From: DATEDA01 sp963754305
GTDB lineage: Bacteria; Pseudomonadota; Gammaproteobacteria; Burkholderiales; SG8-39
Assembly: GCA_963754305.1 (NCBI GenBank)
Contig: CAVWFR010000036.1
Location: forward strand, 1 to 64,000
DNA length: 64,000 nt
Reading direction: 5' to 3'
The notes beneath the pieces were generated by a model. It did not search any database and was not told the origin of the DNA. It worked only from the letters and a program-made list of their open reading frames with translations. Each line of letters begins with the position of its first letter. Positions within the stretch are counted from its first letter, which is position 1. Positions 1 to 7,924 of this stretch are shown here, one piece after another. The position numbers and the translations under genes are program-made.

Positions 1-1199
1 CAGACGTGGCGATTGGTGTCGTCGAAAGTCGTCTTGGCGATGTTGGTCGTCACGAACAGCAGCGGCGCGGTCGGCGGCGACACCGCGCCGATCTGGTTGC
101 ACATCACCATGACCAGGCCCATCTGGATCGGGTCGATGCCGTACTGCTTGCTGAGCTGGACTGCGACCGGCGCGAACACGAGCAGTATAGCGAGCGAGTC
201 GACGAACGTGCCGAGCAGGATCATTACGGCCGCGAAAATGAGCAGCACGATCACCGGGCTCGTCGACGCCGAGGTGACCCACGAGACCGCCATGTCGTTG
301 AACTGCATGTACGCGAGCAGCCAGCCCATCGCGCCCGAAACGGCGATGATCGCCGAGACCATCGTGGTCGTGATCGCCGCCTCGACGAAGATGTCGACCA
401 TATCGCGCAGCCTGATCTTGCGGTAGAAGAAGTAGCCGACGACGAAAGCGTACAGGCACGCGACCACCCCTGCCTCGGTCGCCGTGAAAACGCCGGTCAG
501 GATGCCGCCGACGATGATGACCGGCGCCATCAGGGCCGGCCAGACCGCGCGCAGCGATCGCACGATCGCGCCGGGGTCGAACTTCCCGTGCACCACGCGC
601 AGCTCCGGGTAGTTCGGGTGGTAGGTGTACAGCTTCACGGTCGCCATCAGGAAGAGGCCGATGAGGATCCCGGGGATGATGCCGCCGAGAAACAAGCCGC
701 CGATCGACACCTGCGCGATGGCGCCGTAGACAACCATCGTCATGCTGGGCGGAATGATCGCGCCGATGGTGCCCGCGCAGGCGATGAGCGCCGCGGCGAA
801 ACCCGGCTTGTAGCCCGAGCGCTTCATCGTCGGGATGACGACCGCGGCGATCGCCGAGGCGTCCGCCGTGGAGGAGCCGGAGATCCCCGCGAACACCATG
901 CTGGCCACGATCGCCGCGTGCGCGAGGCCGGCCTTCAGGTAGCCGACCAGGACGCGCGCGAAATCGACGAGCTGCTGGCTCATCCCGCCCGCCGACATCA
1001 GCACGCCGGCGAGGATGAAGTAGGGCAGCGCGAGCAGCGTGTAGGAGTCGAGCTGGGCGAAAGTCTTCTGCGCGTACAGCGGTAGCACGATCCCCGGCTC
1101 CGCGGCGATGCCGATGAAGCTCACGAGCGCGATGCACAGCAGGATCGGGACGCCGGTCAGCATCGTTCCGAACAGCAGCGCGAGCATCAGCCAGATCAT
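1..1199 (-). CDS. dctM: TRAP transporter large permease DctM (3' end cut by window edge)
   Basis: This is the large, 12-13 helix membrane subunit of a tripartite ATP-independent periplasmic transporter, which imports organic acids using an ion gradient. The start at 1199 gives MIWLMLALLFGTMLTGVP, and about 399 residues are present. DctM proteins are usually about 425 residues, so only the last ~25 are lost at the window edge. Family features seen are the hydrophobic repeats, AGISGSSTADASAIA near residue 105 and GTIGAIIPPSMTMVVYG near residue 143. The ATG overlaps the dctQ stop by 4 bases (ATGA), so the two should be translationally coupled. The substrate cannot be read from the permease. Confidence 0.95.
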   Translation of the reverse strand, partial: MIWLMLALLFGTMLTGVPILLCIALVSFIGIAAEPGIVLPLYAQKTFAQLDSYTLLALPYFILAGVLMSAGGMSQQLVDFARVLVGYLKAGLAHAAIVASMVFAGISGSSTADASAIAAVVIPTMKRSGYKPGFAAALIACAGTIGAIIPPSMTMVVYGAIAQVSIGGLFLGGIIPGILIGLFLMATVKLYTYHPNYPELRVVHGKFDPGAIVRSLRAVWPALMAPVIIVGGILTGVFTATEAGVVACLYAFVVGYFFYRKIRLRDMVDIFVEAAITTTMVSAIIAVSGAMGWLLAYMQFNDMAVSWVTSASTSPVIVLLIFAAVMILLGTFVDSLAILLVFAPVAVQLSKQYGIDPIQMGLVMVMCNQIGAVSPPTAPLLFVTTNIAKTTFDDTNRHV

Positions 1200-1675
1200 G
1201 ACGCCGACTTCTCCGCCGGGAGGGGCTCGCCGGCGAGACGGCGCGCGACCACGAAGAACAGGTAGGCCCCGCCGATCACCATGCCGTAGTACGGCCAGCT
1301 CATCGGGATCTCGAGGCCCGGGGAGTGCTGCAGCTGCGCGACCTGTGCGACGCGATAGCTCAGCCATGCCAGTGAGCCGGCGAACGCCGCCCACAGGAGC
1401 TCGATCGCGTAGTCGAAGGCTACCCCGGCGCGGCGGGGCAACCGGGCGCGGAACGACTCGATGGCGAGATGGGCGCCGCGGCGATACGCGATCGGGATCG
1501 CGAGGAACACGATCCAGACGTGGCAGAAGATCTGGAACTCCTCGCTCCAGCTGAGGGACCTGTTCAGGACGAAGCGGTTGAAGACCTGCAGCAGGCCGAC
1601 CACGCACATCGCGGCGAAAATCGCGGCGACGAGCGCCTCGACGCCGCGATCGATCGCCGCGAACAGCCGCTTCAT
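1196..1675 (-). CDS. dctQ: TRAP transporter small permease DctQ
   Basis: This is the 159-residue small membrane subunit that works with DctM. Four hydrophobic helices are visible, at about residues 12-35, 48-66, 85-108 and 125-145. A typical DctQ motif, NRSLSWSEEFQIFCHVW, follows the first helix. The start at 1675 (MKRLFAAIDRG) lies 11 bases after the dctP stop, and the gene overlaps dctM by 4 bases. The three genes therefore form one minus-strand operon in the order dctP-dctQ-dctM. Length and topology are normal for the family. Confidence 0.93.
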   Translation of the reverse strand: MKRLFAAIDRGVEALVAAIFAAMCVVGLLQVFNRFVLNRSLSWSEEFQIFCHVWIVFLAIPIAYRRGAHLAIESFRARLPRRAGVAFDYAIELLWAAFAGSLAWLSYRVAQVAQLQHSPGLEIPMSWPYYGMVIGGAYLFFVVARRLAGEPLPAEKSAS

Positions 1676-1686
1676 CGGCGCTCCCG

Positions 1687-2667
1687 CTACTGCTTGCGGA
1701 TCTGCGCGAGCAGCGCCTCGGCGCCGAACTCCTTCGCCATGTCGTCCTGCGCCTGCAGCGCCGCCTTCTGCAGCGGCGCGAGGTCGATCTCGTTCACTTT
1801 CATGCCGAGCTTCTTCACCTCGGCGAGCGCCTCGCCCTCGCGCTGCGGCGCCATCCGGCGCACCAGCAGGCCGGCGTCCGTCGCGGCCTTCTGCAGGGCC
1901 TGCTGCTCGGCGGGCGTCAGCTTCTTCCACTCGGGCAACGAGAACACGAGGAAGGTCGGGTCCATCAGGTGCTTCGTCAGCGCGATGCAGCAGGCGACCT
2001 CGTTCATCTTGAACGAGATCACCGTCGCCGCGGTGTGCTCGAAGCCGTCGAGCACGCCGCTCTGCATCGAGGTGTAGATCTCGCCGAAGTTCATCGGCGT
2101 GGCGTTGGCGCCCATGGCGTTGATCGCCGCGACGAACACCTTCGTCGGGATGGTGCGGATCTTGAGGCCCTTCAGGTCGGCGGCCTGCTTCACCTCCTTC
2201 TTCGCGGTGACCACGTTGCGATAGCCCCAGCTCACCGACCAGGCCAGCACCTTGAAGCCCGCCTTCTCCATGTCCTGGTCGAGCTCCTTGCCCACCGGGC
2301 CGTCGAGCACCGCGATCGCGTGGTCGTAGCTCTTCCACATGAACGGGAGCCCGAGGACGCCGAGGCGTTTCACGAACGAGGCGTACTCCGCGGGTCCGCC
2401 GGTGGTGCCCGCGGCGCCCGAGCCGAGTCGCATCGCCTCGATCACCTCCCGCGTCTGGCCGAGCTGGCTCGCGGGGAACACCTTGACGTCGACCGTGCTC
2501 GCGGCCGCGTTGGCGTTGTTCGCGAACGTCACTGCGAGCATGGTGTTGTCGACGTTGGTGTCGTTGGGTCCCGCGGTATGGATGCGCAGCACCTTCTTCT
2601 GCGCGGCGGCGGGTGCGGCGGCCGCGACGAGCAGGACGGCGACCAGCACTGCCAGGGAACGTTTCAT
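1687..2667 (-). CDS. dctP: TRAP transporter periplasmic solute receptor DctP
   Basis: This 326-residue periplasmic receptor delivers substrate to DctQM. A signal peptide covers about residues 1-22 (MKRSLAVLVAVLLVAAAAPA, then AAAQ). Family features follow: the KVFPASQLGQTREVIEAMRLG region, and a stretch around LKIRTIPTKVFVAAINAMG where an arginine (R in KIRT) normally pairs with the substrate carboxylate. The start is fixed by a strong ribosome site (GGAGGAGG) 6-7 bases upstream. That site lies inside the 3' end of a GntR-regulator stump whose stop overlaps this ATG. Binding of a small carboxylate is expected from the family, but the ligand is unknown. Confidence 0.94.
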   Translation of the reverse strand: MKRSLAVLVAVLLVAAAAPAAAQKKVLRIHTAGPNDTNVDNTMLAVTFANNANAAASTVDVKVFPASQLGQTREVIEAMRLGSGAAGTTGGPAEYASFVKRLGVLGLPFMWKSYDHAIAVLDGPVGKELDQDMEKAGFKVLAWSVSWGYRNVVTAKKEVKQAADLKGLKIRTIPTKVFVAAINAMGANATPMNFGEIYTSMQSGVLDGFEHTAATVISFKMNEVACCIALTKHLMDPTFLVFSLPEWKKLTPAEQQALQKAATDAGLLVRRMAPQREGEALAEVKKLGMKVNEIDLAPLQKAALQAQDDMAKEFGAEALLAQIRKQ

Positions 2668-2819
2668 GATTTGCCTCCTCCTTTTGGATGGCGCTTGGAA
2701 GTGTTGCGCGGGTGAAATGCAGGCTCGAGATCGCGCGCGGTGCCGGCGAGCAGCTTGTGCATCGCCCTCTCGGCCTCCTCGGGCGACCGCCTGCCGATCG
2801 CCGCGGCCACTGCGCCGGG
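2664..2819 (-). pseudogene. C-terminal stump of a GntR (FadR/FCD-type) regulator
   Basis: The minus-strand frame ending at the TGA at 2664-2666 reads AVAAAIGRRSPEEAERAMHK followed by LLAGTARDLEP. This is the pattern of the last helices of FCD-domain GntR regulators (H..V..AI..RDPE.AE.AM..H). The frame is closed by a stop just upstream at 2820-2822, so the DNA-binding part is missing. The stop overlaps the dctP ATG (ATGA), so an intact gene would have been translationally coupled to the TRAP operon. I infer that a rearrangement near 2820 removed about 200 residues of the local regulator. Domain assignment is from a short stretch, so confidence is moderate. Confidence 0.55.
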
Positions 2820-2934
2820 TCAAACGATAGCTCATCCCGTCCGCGCGCGAGGGCTTCGGCTGCAACGCCGTGCAAGGACGCGGAGGTGCCCGCCTTAAGC
2901 CCAAAGACGTCACGTGTCTTGCGGCATTAGCAGT

Positions 2935-4515
2935 TCACGCGCCATCGGTTCCAAGATGCAGACGCTCGGAGACGTAACGGGTCGCTGCGACGGCATCCAG
3001 GTGAGTTCCGGCAAGTCCGACGTGGCCGTCAGGACGCAGGAGGTAGAACGAGGGTTGGGGGATCCGGGCGCGCGCGAGCTCCCGATCGTTGGCGGCATCG
3101 CTCGGTACCGCATGGATGCGCAACCGATCGCCGAGCGCTGGCAAACCGTCCGCTGGCGGAGGTTGCCCGATCACGATCAGATTGAATCGCGTGTCGTCTA
3201 GTTTTTCGAACAGGTCCTCAGTGGGACCGTTCGCCTGGAGCCTGAGCCGCAGCCACGGAAACCGATCGCCGGCGCGCGGCGCGGCGTCCGGCAGGCCCGG
3301 CAGCGTTTCCGATAACGGGCTGTCGGGGTACCGGATACCGGTCTGGGAAATGGTTCGAAACGCGAGCATTCGTATCCCGTCCAGGCTCATCGCCGCCGCC
3401 ATGATCTTCGCCAGCACCCGCGTGCGGACCAGGCCGGCCAGCCAGCTGTCGGAGACCAACAGCGAGAAAGCCCGGTCGGTCGTCCTCAGCAACCGCTTGG
3501 CGACAGGGAGGCGCTCGTCCTCGTAGGAGTCGAGCAGGGCCGGACCCGCATCTCCCGACACCACGAGCGCGAGCTTCCACGCCAGGTTGTAAGCATCCTG
3601 CAGACCGGTGTTCATGCCTTGCGCGCCCACCGGACTGTGTATGTGCGCCGCGTCGCCGAGCAGGAAGCAGCGCCGGTCGCGAAAGCGCGCAGCGCACCGG
3701 TGATGGATGCGATAGGTGGAGTACCAGCTGCACGCTTTGAAGGACAGCGCCGGTCCCACCTCCTGCCGCACCGAGGGAATTACTTCGTCGAAAGTCGGAT
3801 CGTCCCTTCCGCGCCAGTTCCGCGGCAAGATACCGACGAGTCGCCAGTGATCGGTCCCGCGCATCGGGAAGAACAGGTGGAATCCTTCGCGCCACAAGTA
3901 GACGTTGAGCTCGTCCGGCACCATCGGTCCCGTCACTTGCGTATCGGCGACGAAGAACACGTGCTCGTACGGTGCACCCTCGAACGCGATCCCGCTCAGT
4001 TCGCGCACTGCGCTGCGCGCGCCGTCGCATCCTGCGACCCACGCGACGGTCACATCGCCGATCGTCCCGTCCGGGTGCTTGAGCGTTGCCTTGACCTGGC
4101 TAGCGCCCTGCGCAAGGCCGACGAGTTCCGTGTTCCACTGGACGACCATCCCCCTACCGCGAAGAACGTCGCCCAGCAGCCGTTCGTTGTCGTCCTGGCC
4201 CAGGATCAAGAGAAAAGGATACGGACTCAGATCGCGTCCGATGTCGCCCAAAGGGAGTCGCGCCGCCCGCCGCCCCTGGGACCAGATGTTGGCGCCGGTC
4301 GCGCGTTTGCCGAGTTCGAGCGCTCGCTCGACGATGCCAAGGTGGGCGTAAATCTCCAACGTGCGTGCCTGCACGCCGAGCGCCCTCGTCTGGAGAGCCG
4401 GGCCTGCATGCCGGTCTATGACCATCGCCCGCACCCCTCGCCGACCAAGCTGATTCGCGAGCATCAGCCCGGTCGGGCCGGCTCCGACGACGAGGACGTC
4501 AGCATCCATAGGCAC
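2935..4515 (-). CDS. FAD-dependent aromatic-ring monooxygenase (PheA/TfdB/MhpA type)
   Basis: This 526-residue class A flavoprotein monooxygenase would hydroxylate phenol-like or polyketide-like aromatics with NAD(P)H and O2. Three family fingerprints are visible. The Rossmann motif VLVVGAGPTGLMLANQLGRRG is at residues 6-26. The DG motif is AGCDGARSAVRE near residue 162. The second FAD motif is FLLGDAAHIHSPVGAQGMN near residue 285. A C-terminal thioredoxin-like tail (residues ~420-526) ends with SFYLLRPDGHVGLAGTHLDA, typical of the phenol-hydroxylase branch. It sits alone on the minus strand, so the substrate is unknown. MPMDADV (4515) or the internal MDADV (4509) could be the start. Confidence 0.88.
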   Translation of the reverse strand: MPMDADVLVVGAGPTGLMLANQLGRRGVRAMVIDRHAGPALQTRALGVQARTLEIYAHLGIVERALELGKRATGANIWSQGRRAARLPLGDIGRDLSPYPFLLILGQDDNERLLGDVLRGRGMVVQWNTELVGLAQGASQVKATLKHPDGTIGDVTVAWVAGCDGARSAVRELSGIAFEGAPYEHVFFVADTQVTGPMVPDELNVYLWREGFHLFFPMRGTDHWRLVGILPRNWRGRDDPTFDEVIPSVRQEVGPALSFKACSWYSTYRIHHRCAARFRDRRCFLLGDAAHIHSPVGAQGMNTGLQDAYNLAWKLALVVSGDAGPALLDSYEDERLPVAKRLLRTTDRAFSLLVSDSWLAGLVRTRVLAKIMAAAMSLDGIRMLAFRTISQTGIRYPDSPLSETLPGLPDAAPRAGDRFPWLRLRLQANGPTEDLFEKLDDTRFNLIVIGQPPPADGLPALGDRLRIHAVPSDAANDRELARARIPQPSFYLLRPDGHVGLAGTHLDAVAATRYVSERLHLGTDGA

Positions 4516-4596
4516 GGGCCCGCCAGCAGCCTGTTGAAAACACCCGCAGCGACGGCGATTGCAGTGCGGATCCTGCGGCGGTTTTAGGGCCGCATG

Positions 4597-5175
4597 CTAG
4601 GGGGAGAGAAGCGCGCAGCGGCAAGCGTCGAACACAACACAGAGCCAAAAGAGCATCCCTGCAGCGTAGGTTGCGTAGAAGGTAATCCTCGTGATGGCGA
4701 GATTCGCGGTCCGCTTTCGTTGCGGAAGTGGGTCGATATCTGACGGAAATATCTTTCCGTCTATGACTATTTTGCCGACCTCACGCCAAATCGCGCGCAA
4801 ATTCTCCGACAAGCCCCACTCGAGTATCAACCAAGCACTCGAGGCAACGAAGCCCGCAATGGCAACTATGTGGTTCGGGACCTTGTATTCACCCTTGTAG
4901 TACGCGCCGACGAGAACGGCCATTGTTGTCAGATACAAGGGCAACAGCACGTATCGGACACCACCGTAGTACCGGAGCGACTGCATCATCTCCTTGTAGA
5001 CATCAGCCTGAGAAGGCGCGGGCGGTATTCCATTTGAGGAACCGTAGACGAACTCATAGCCATGACTTGTGGCTGCAGCCCCGATGCTTTGGATCGTGGC
5101 CCCGTGCTGAGTCAAGAAGCTTTGCTGCTCCGACGGAGTTGCCTCCGACGTATCGACCACTACTTTTACAGGCAT
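4597..5175 (-). CDS. Hypothetical membrane protein, 192 residues
   Basis: I do not recognise this family. The protein has a soluble N-terminus of about 65 residues (MPVKVVVDTSEATPSEQQSF), then a hydrophobic pair at about residues 76-92 and 103-119 (YVLLPLYLTTMAVLVGAYY; IVAIAGFVASSAWLILEWGL). A 45-residue basic loop (DPLPQRKR) and a last hydrophobic segment, FYATYAAGMLFWLCVVF, follow. Base composition is clearly less GC-rich than the flanking genes, which suggests acquisition by transfer. A core-like GTTGGGC lies about 25 bases upstream on the same strand, but no matching attC was found. The start at 5175 is preceded by GGAGCTCCAC as a weak ribosome site. Confidence 0.7.
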   Translation of the reverse strand: MPVKVVVDTSEATPSEQQSFLTQHGATIQSIGAAATSHGYEFVYGSSNGIPPAPSQADVYKEMMQSLRYYGGVRYVLLPLYLTTMAVLVGAYYKGEYKVPNHIVAIAGFVASSAWLILEWGLSENLRAIWREVGKIVIDGKIFPSDIDPLPQRKRTANLAITRITFYATYAAGMLFWLCVVFDACRCALLSP

Positions 5176-5224
5176 GTGGAGCTCCGGGATTCTGACCGTG
5201 GGCCCAACGATGAGTAGTGGGCGG

Positions 5225-5545
5225 CAGAGATTGGCATGGATGCCCGAACATTTCCAGCCGTAGGCGTCGATCGTCGGGGGAGGCAGTTACCGCTAGGCAT
5301 CTCAATCGGCACCGATGCCCCATATGTCCTCGCAAGCGGCACGCCCCCGTGCGGGCGTAGACTTCTCCCTCACCGCGCGCTCGATGGCGCGCGTGGCGGA
5401 GTTCGAGCGGACCCGGCGCTAGCCGCGCGCACGTCGCGAGGCGCGATCGGCGGAGCAGCGAGACCGACTGCTTCGACTTCTTGTCGTTCTTCCAGATCAT
5501 CCAGATCACAGCGGCGCACGCGCCGACGAGGATCGCGAGGCGAGG
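5225..5545. pseudogene. Internally deleted second copy of the trpB2-cupin locus
   Basis: Bases 5225-5375 match the region just upstream of the TrpB gene (17316-17468) with scattered substitutions. From 5376 the sequence matches the end of the cupin gene: it reads TARSMARVAEFERTRR then a stop, against TARSMARVAEFERTGR at 19446. It then continues into a copy of the convergent small membrane gene (minus strand, ...WMIWKNDKKSK at about 5480-5540). The whole trpB gene and nearly all of the cupin gene, about 1.9 kb, are absent. I infer an ancestral duplication followed by internal deletion. The three stumps cannot be functional. Confidence 0.75.
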
Positions 5546-5548
5546 GAA

Positions 5549-5905
5549 ATGAGCAGGCGTTGGATAGGAGGATCAACGGTGCGCAAGATGCAACAGGCAC
5601 TGGCATTCATCGACAGTCATCTCGGCGACGACCTCACGCTGCCGCAGATGGCCGAAGCGCTTTGCGTGAGTCCGCATCATTTCGCGCACGTGTTCAAACA
5701 GAAAGTTGGCGTTCCGCCGCACCAATATGTCATCCGCCGCCGAGTCGAGCGGGCCAAGTCGCTCCTCGACTCGACCGATCTGCCGATCGTCGAGATCGCG
5801 CTCTCCGTGGGCTGCGCGAACCAGAGCCATTTCTCCGCACTGTTCCACCGCTTCACCGGCCTTACACCCCACACTTATCGCGCGGCCCGACAAGCGAAGC
5901 GCTGA
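5549..5905 (+). CDS. Short AraC-family HTH protein (stand-alone or truncated)
   Basis: The 118 residues consist almost only of an AraC/XylS double helix-turn-helix. The first HTH is around LTLPQMAEALCVSPHHFAHVF. The second is around LPIVEIALSVGCANQSHFSALF, ending in the diagnostic RFTGLTPHTYR. The expected ~180-residue sensor domain is missing. Small SoxS-like AraC proteins of ~107 residues exist, so it may be complete. However, the ORF begins only a few bases after the deleted trpB-cupin copy, so it may instead be the C-terminal stump of a larger regulator. The LVIVD-repeat gene follows 104 bases downstream on the same strand and could be its target. Confidence 0.75.
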   Translation: MSRRWIGGSTVRKMQQALAFIDSHLGDDLTLPQMAEALCVSPHHFAHVFKQKVGVPPHQYVIRRRVERAKSLLDSTDLPIVEIALSVGCANQSHFSALFHRFTGLTPHTYRAARQAKR

Positions 5906-6009
5906 AACCGCGCAAGTTTTCGATATACGGCTCGGTCGAGCATGGCTAGCTTCGTCGGCTGCGCGCCCACTCGCGCGCACAACAAGGTCGAATAGCAAAG
6001 GAGAAGACC

Positions 6010-7683
6010 ATGCGCGTTTCAAGCAGAAGGGATATCTGGACGCGGCGCTCCGCCGTGTCAGCCACGGCTTTGGTGGTTTTGGCACTAGGCGCGAGCAGTG
6101 CGCTTGCGCGCGACATCAGCCAGAGCGGCGAGCAGAAAAACATGCGCCGGGTGGGACACTCCGACCTGCAGGGGCGCGCGGCCTACCACCCCGACTTCAT
6201 CCGTTACCCGGATGGAAGGGTGATCGCGTTCGTGGGCACGCACAGCAATACGACCGACAACGGTCCCAGACCCAATCCGCTGCAGCCGGGCAGCCCGATG
6301 GAGCCGAACGGAACGATGATCATCGACATCACCAATCCGAGCAAGGCGGTCGACAAATTCCACATTCCCGGCCCGATCCCGAACGGCGCAGCCCAGACGC
6401 AATCCAACCGCATATGCCTGGGCTCCGATCTGCCGGGCGGCATCCCTGGTCGCGTCTACATGATGCGCAACGTTCAGGTGAATAATCTCGAGGTCTCAGG
6501 TTACGAGGTTTGGGACGTCACGAACGTCACCAACCCCACCTTGGTGGAAGCGTTGCGCGGCCTTCGCAACACGCACAAGCATTGGTGGGAGTGCAAGACC
6601 GGTATCGCTTACCTGCCGGGGAGCCAAGGCCTGCCGGCGCCGCAATGGCGCCAGGGGCAGTCGATGATGATCGTTGACTGGGGGAATCCTGCTGACCCGA
6701 TTTACCTGCGCACTCACGGGCTCCAGGGCAGCCAACCGAGTGGATCGGGACCGGTGCCCCCGTCGCTGCATGGTCCGATCTCCGCGTACGACCATCCCAA
6801 TAAGGCGGGGGCGCTGGCGCGTGCCGCCACGGCGGACGATGTGATCGGCAACCGCCTTTATCTCGCGTGGGGCGTTGGGGACGATGGGGTGTTGCAGATT
6901 CTGGACAGGAAAAAGCTGCTTCCGCCCCCCTATGGGACCTTCCCCGGCAATCCGGACGATCCGTCGAACGAAGATCTGGAGTTTGCGCAAACCTCTATCC
7001 TGTACATGTCTCCGGATCAGGGCGGCCATACCAGCTTCCCGGTGTTCGGGCTCGTGCCGAAGAGCTACCAGGGCTTCACCGAGTTCAAGACGCGCGACAT
7101 CGTGCTTCTCGCCTCGGAGTCGACGGCCGACCTGTGCCAGGAAGCGCCGCACTGGAGCTTCGTGGTCGATGTGACGGTTGAAAACTCGAAGACCGCGCCG
7201 CCGGGGACCCGCGTGCAGCAGAATGTGTGGCAGGGGCCGATGGTCCTGTCGACGATGTGGGTCGATCCGCGCGCCGGCGAGAAGTACCCCCGCGGCAACT
7301 ACTGCACGCGCGGAGCGCGCTACGGGGTGCACTCGAGCGAGGAGAACTTCCGCAATCCGTATTACGGCAGGCTGACGTTCCTCGCTTACTTCACCGGTGG
7401 CGTGCGGGCCTGGGACATCCGCGAGCCGCAAGGTCCGGTCGAGGTGGGGTTCTATGTGCCGGAGAGCAATGCCCTGACCGAGCCGGCCGGCTACATGACG
7501 AACAACCTCGAGGTCGACAATCGCGGGTACATCCTCGCGGTCGACCGCAACGGGGCCGGGTTGGATATTCTGGAGCTGCGCGGCGAGGCGAGAAGGATCG
7601 GCCTCGGAAGGGATAGCGGTCCCCCGCGCCACCACCACCATCACGACGACGACGATGACGACCACAAGAAAGGCCGGCGCTAA
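6010..7683 (+). CDS. Secreted LVIVD-repeat beta-propeller-like protein with His/Asp tail
   Basis: This 557-residue protein has a signal peptide (basic start MRVSSRRDIWTRRS, hydrophobic core at about 17-33, AHA-type site near ALARD). It contains LVIVD-like blades such as GTMIIDITNPSKAVDKFHI, YEVWDVTNVTNPTLVEAL and VRAWDIREPQGPVEVGFYVP, which suggests a six- or seven-blade propeller in the periplasm. The C-terminus is striking: five consecutive His, six Asp, then H and KKGRR, a plausible metal-binding tail. The ribosome site AAAGGAGAAG lies just upstream of the ATG. An intrinsic terminator follows at 7708. No enzymatic role can be assigned. Confidence 0.85.
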   Translation: MRVSSRRDIWTRRSAVSATALVVLALGASSALARDISQSGEQKNMRRVGHSDLQGRAAYHPDFIRYPDGRVIAFVGTHSNTTDNGPRPNPLQPGSPMEPNGTMIIDITNPSKAVDKFHIPGPIPNGAAQTQSNRICLGSDLPGGIPGRVYMMRNVQVNNLEVSGYEVWDVTNVTNPTLVEALRGLRNTHKHWWECKTGIAYLPGSQGLPAPQWRQGQSMMIVDWGNPADPIYLRTHGLQGSQPSGSGPVPPSLHGPISAYDHPNKAGALARAATADDVIGNRLYLAWGVGDDGVLQILDRKKLLPPPYGTFPGNPDDPSNEDLEFAQTSILYMSPDQGGHTSFPVFGLVPKSYQGFTEFKTRDIVLLASESTADLCQEAPHWSFVVDVTVENSKTAPPGTRVQQNVWQGPMVLSTMWVDPRAGEKYPRGNYCTRGARYGVHSSEENFRNPYYGRLTFLAYFTGGVRAWDIREPQGPVEVGFYVPESNALTEPAGYMTNNLEVDNRGYILAVDRNGAGLDILELRGEARRIGLGRDSGPPRHHHHHDDDDDDHKKGRR

Positions 7684-7707
7684 ACCAGCCAGCGCCATTT
7701 GGCGATG

Positions 7708-7737
7708 AAAGAGGCGGCCCTGCGCCGCCTCTTTTTT
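7708..7737 (+). terminator. Intrinsic terminator of the LVIVD gene
   Basis: A 10-base stem (AAAGAGGCGG at 7708-7717 pairing with CCGCCTCTTT at 7725-7734) with a 7-base loop runs into six T residues at 7732-7737. It starts 24 bases after the LVIVD stop codon. Confidence 0.9.
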
Positions 7738-7800
7738 GGGAGGGATCAGCACTGACTACGCGGTGCATCCAGCACGACGATCGCCGTGCGGAGTAAATAT

Positions 7801-7819
7801 CCCCCGGCAGAGCCGGGGG
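7801..7819. repeat. Perfect GC-rich hairpin
   Basis: CCCCCGGC (7801-7808) and GCCGGGGG (7812-7819) form a perfect 8-base stem around a 3-base loop in the gap between the LVIVD terminator and the glycosyltransferase gene. There is no T-tract, so it is not a classical terminator. The rest of this 240-base gap shows nothing I can name. Confidence 0.6.
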
Positions 7820-7924
7820 CCCTCCCTTGGTGGCCAGCTCTGTGTCGGTCTGCATAGGTGAGGGCTGATTCGGCGGTCTGCGTCCGCTTCCAACACCTAC
7901 TATGCGCGAAACCTCGACACGGCT

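Noticed and set aside
6..1085. Long plus-strand frame of 359 residues across the dctM region
   Set aside because: It is His/Asp/Arg-rich shadow coding opposite dctM, without motifs.
5176..5200. Core-like GTTGGGC upstream of the gene at 4597-5175 as an attC
   Set aside because: No paired R'' core or hairpin was found on either side of the gene.
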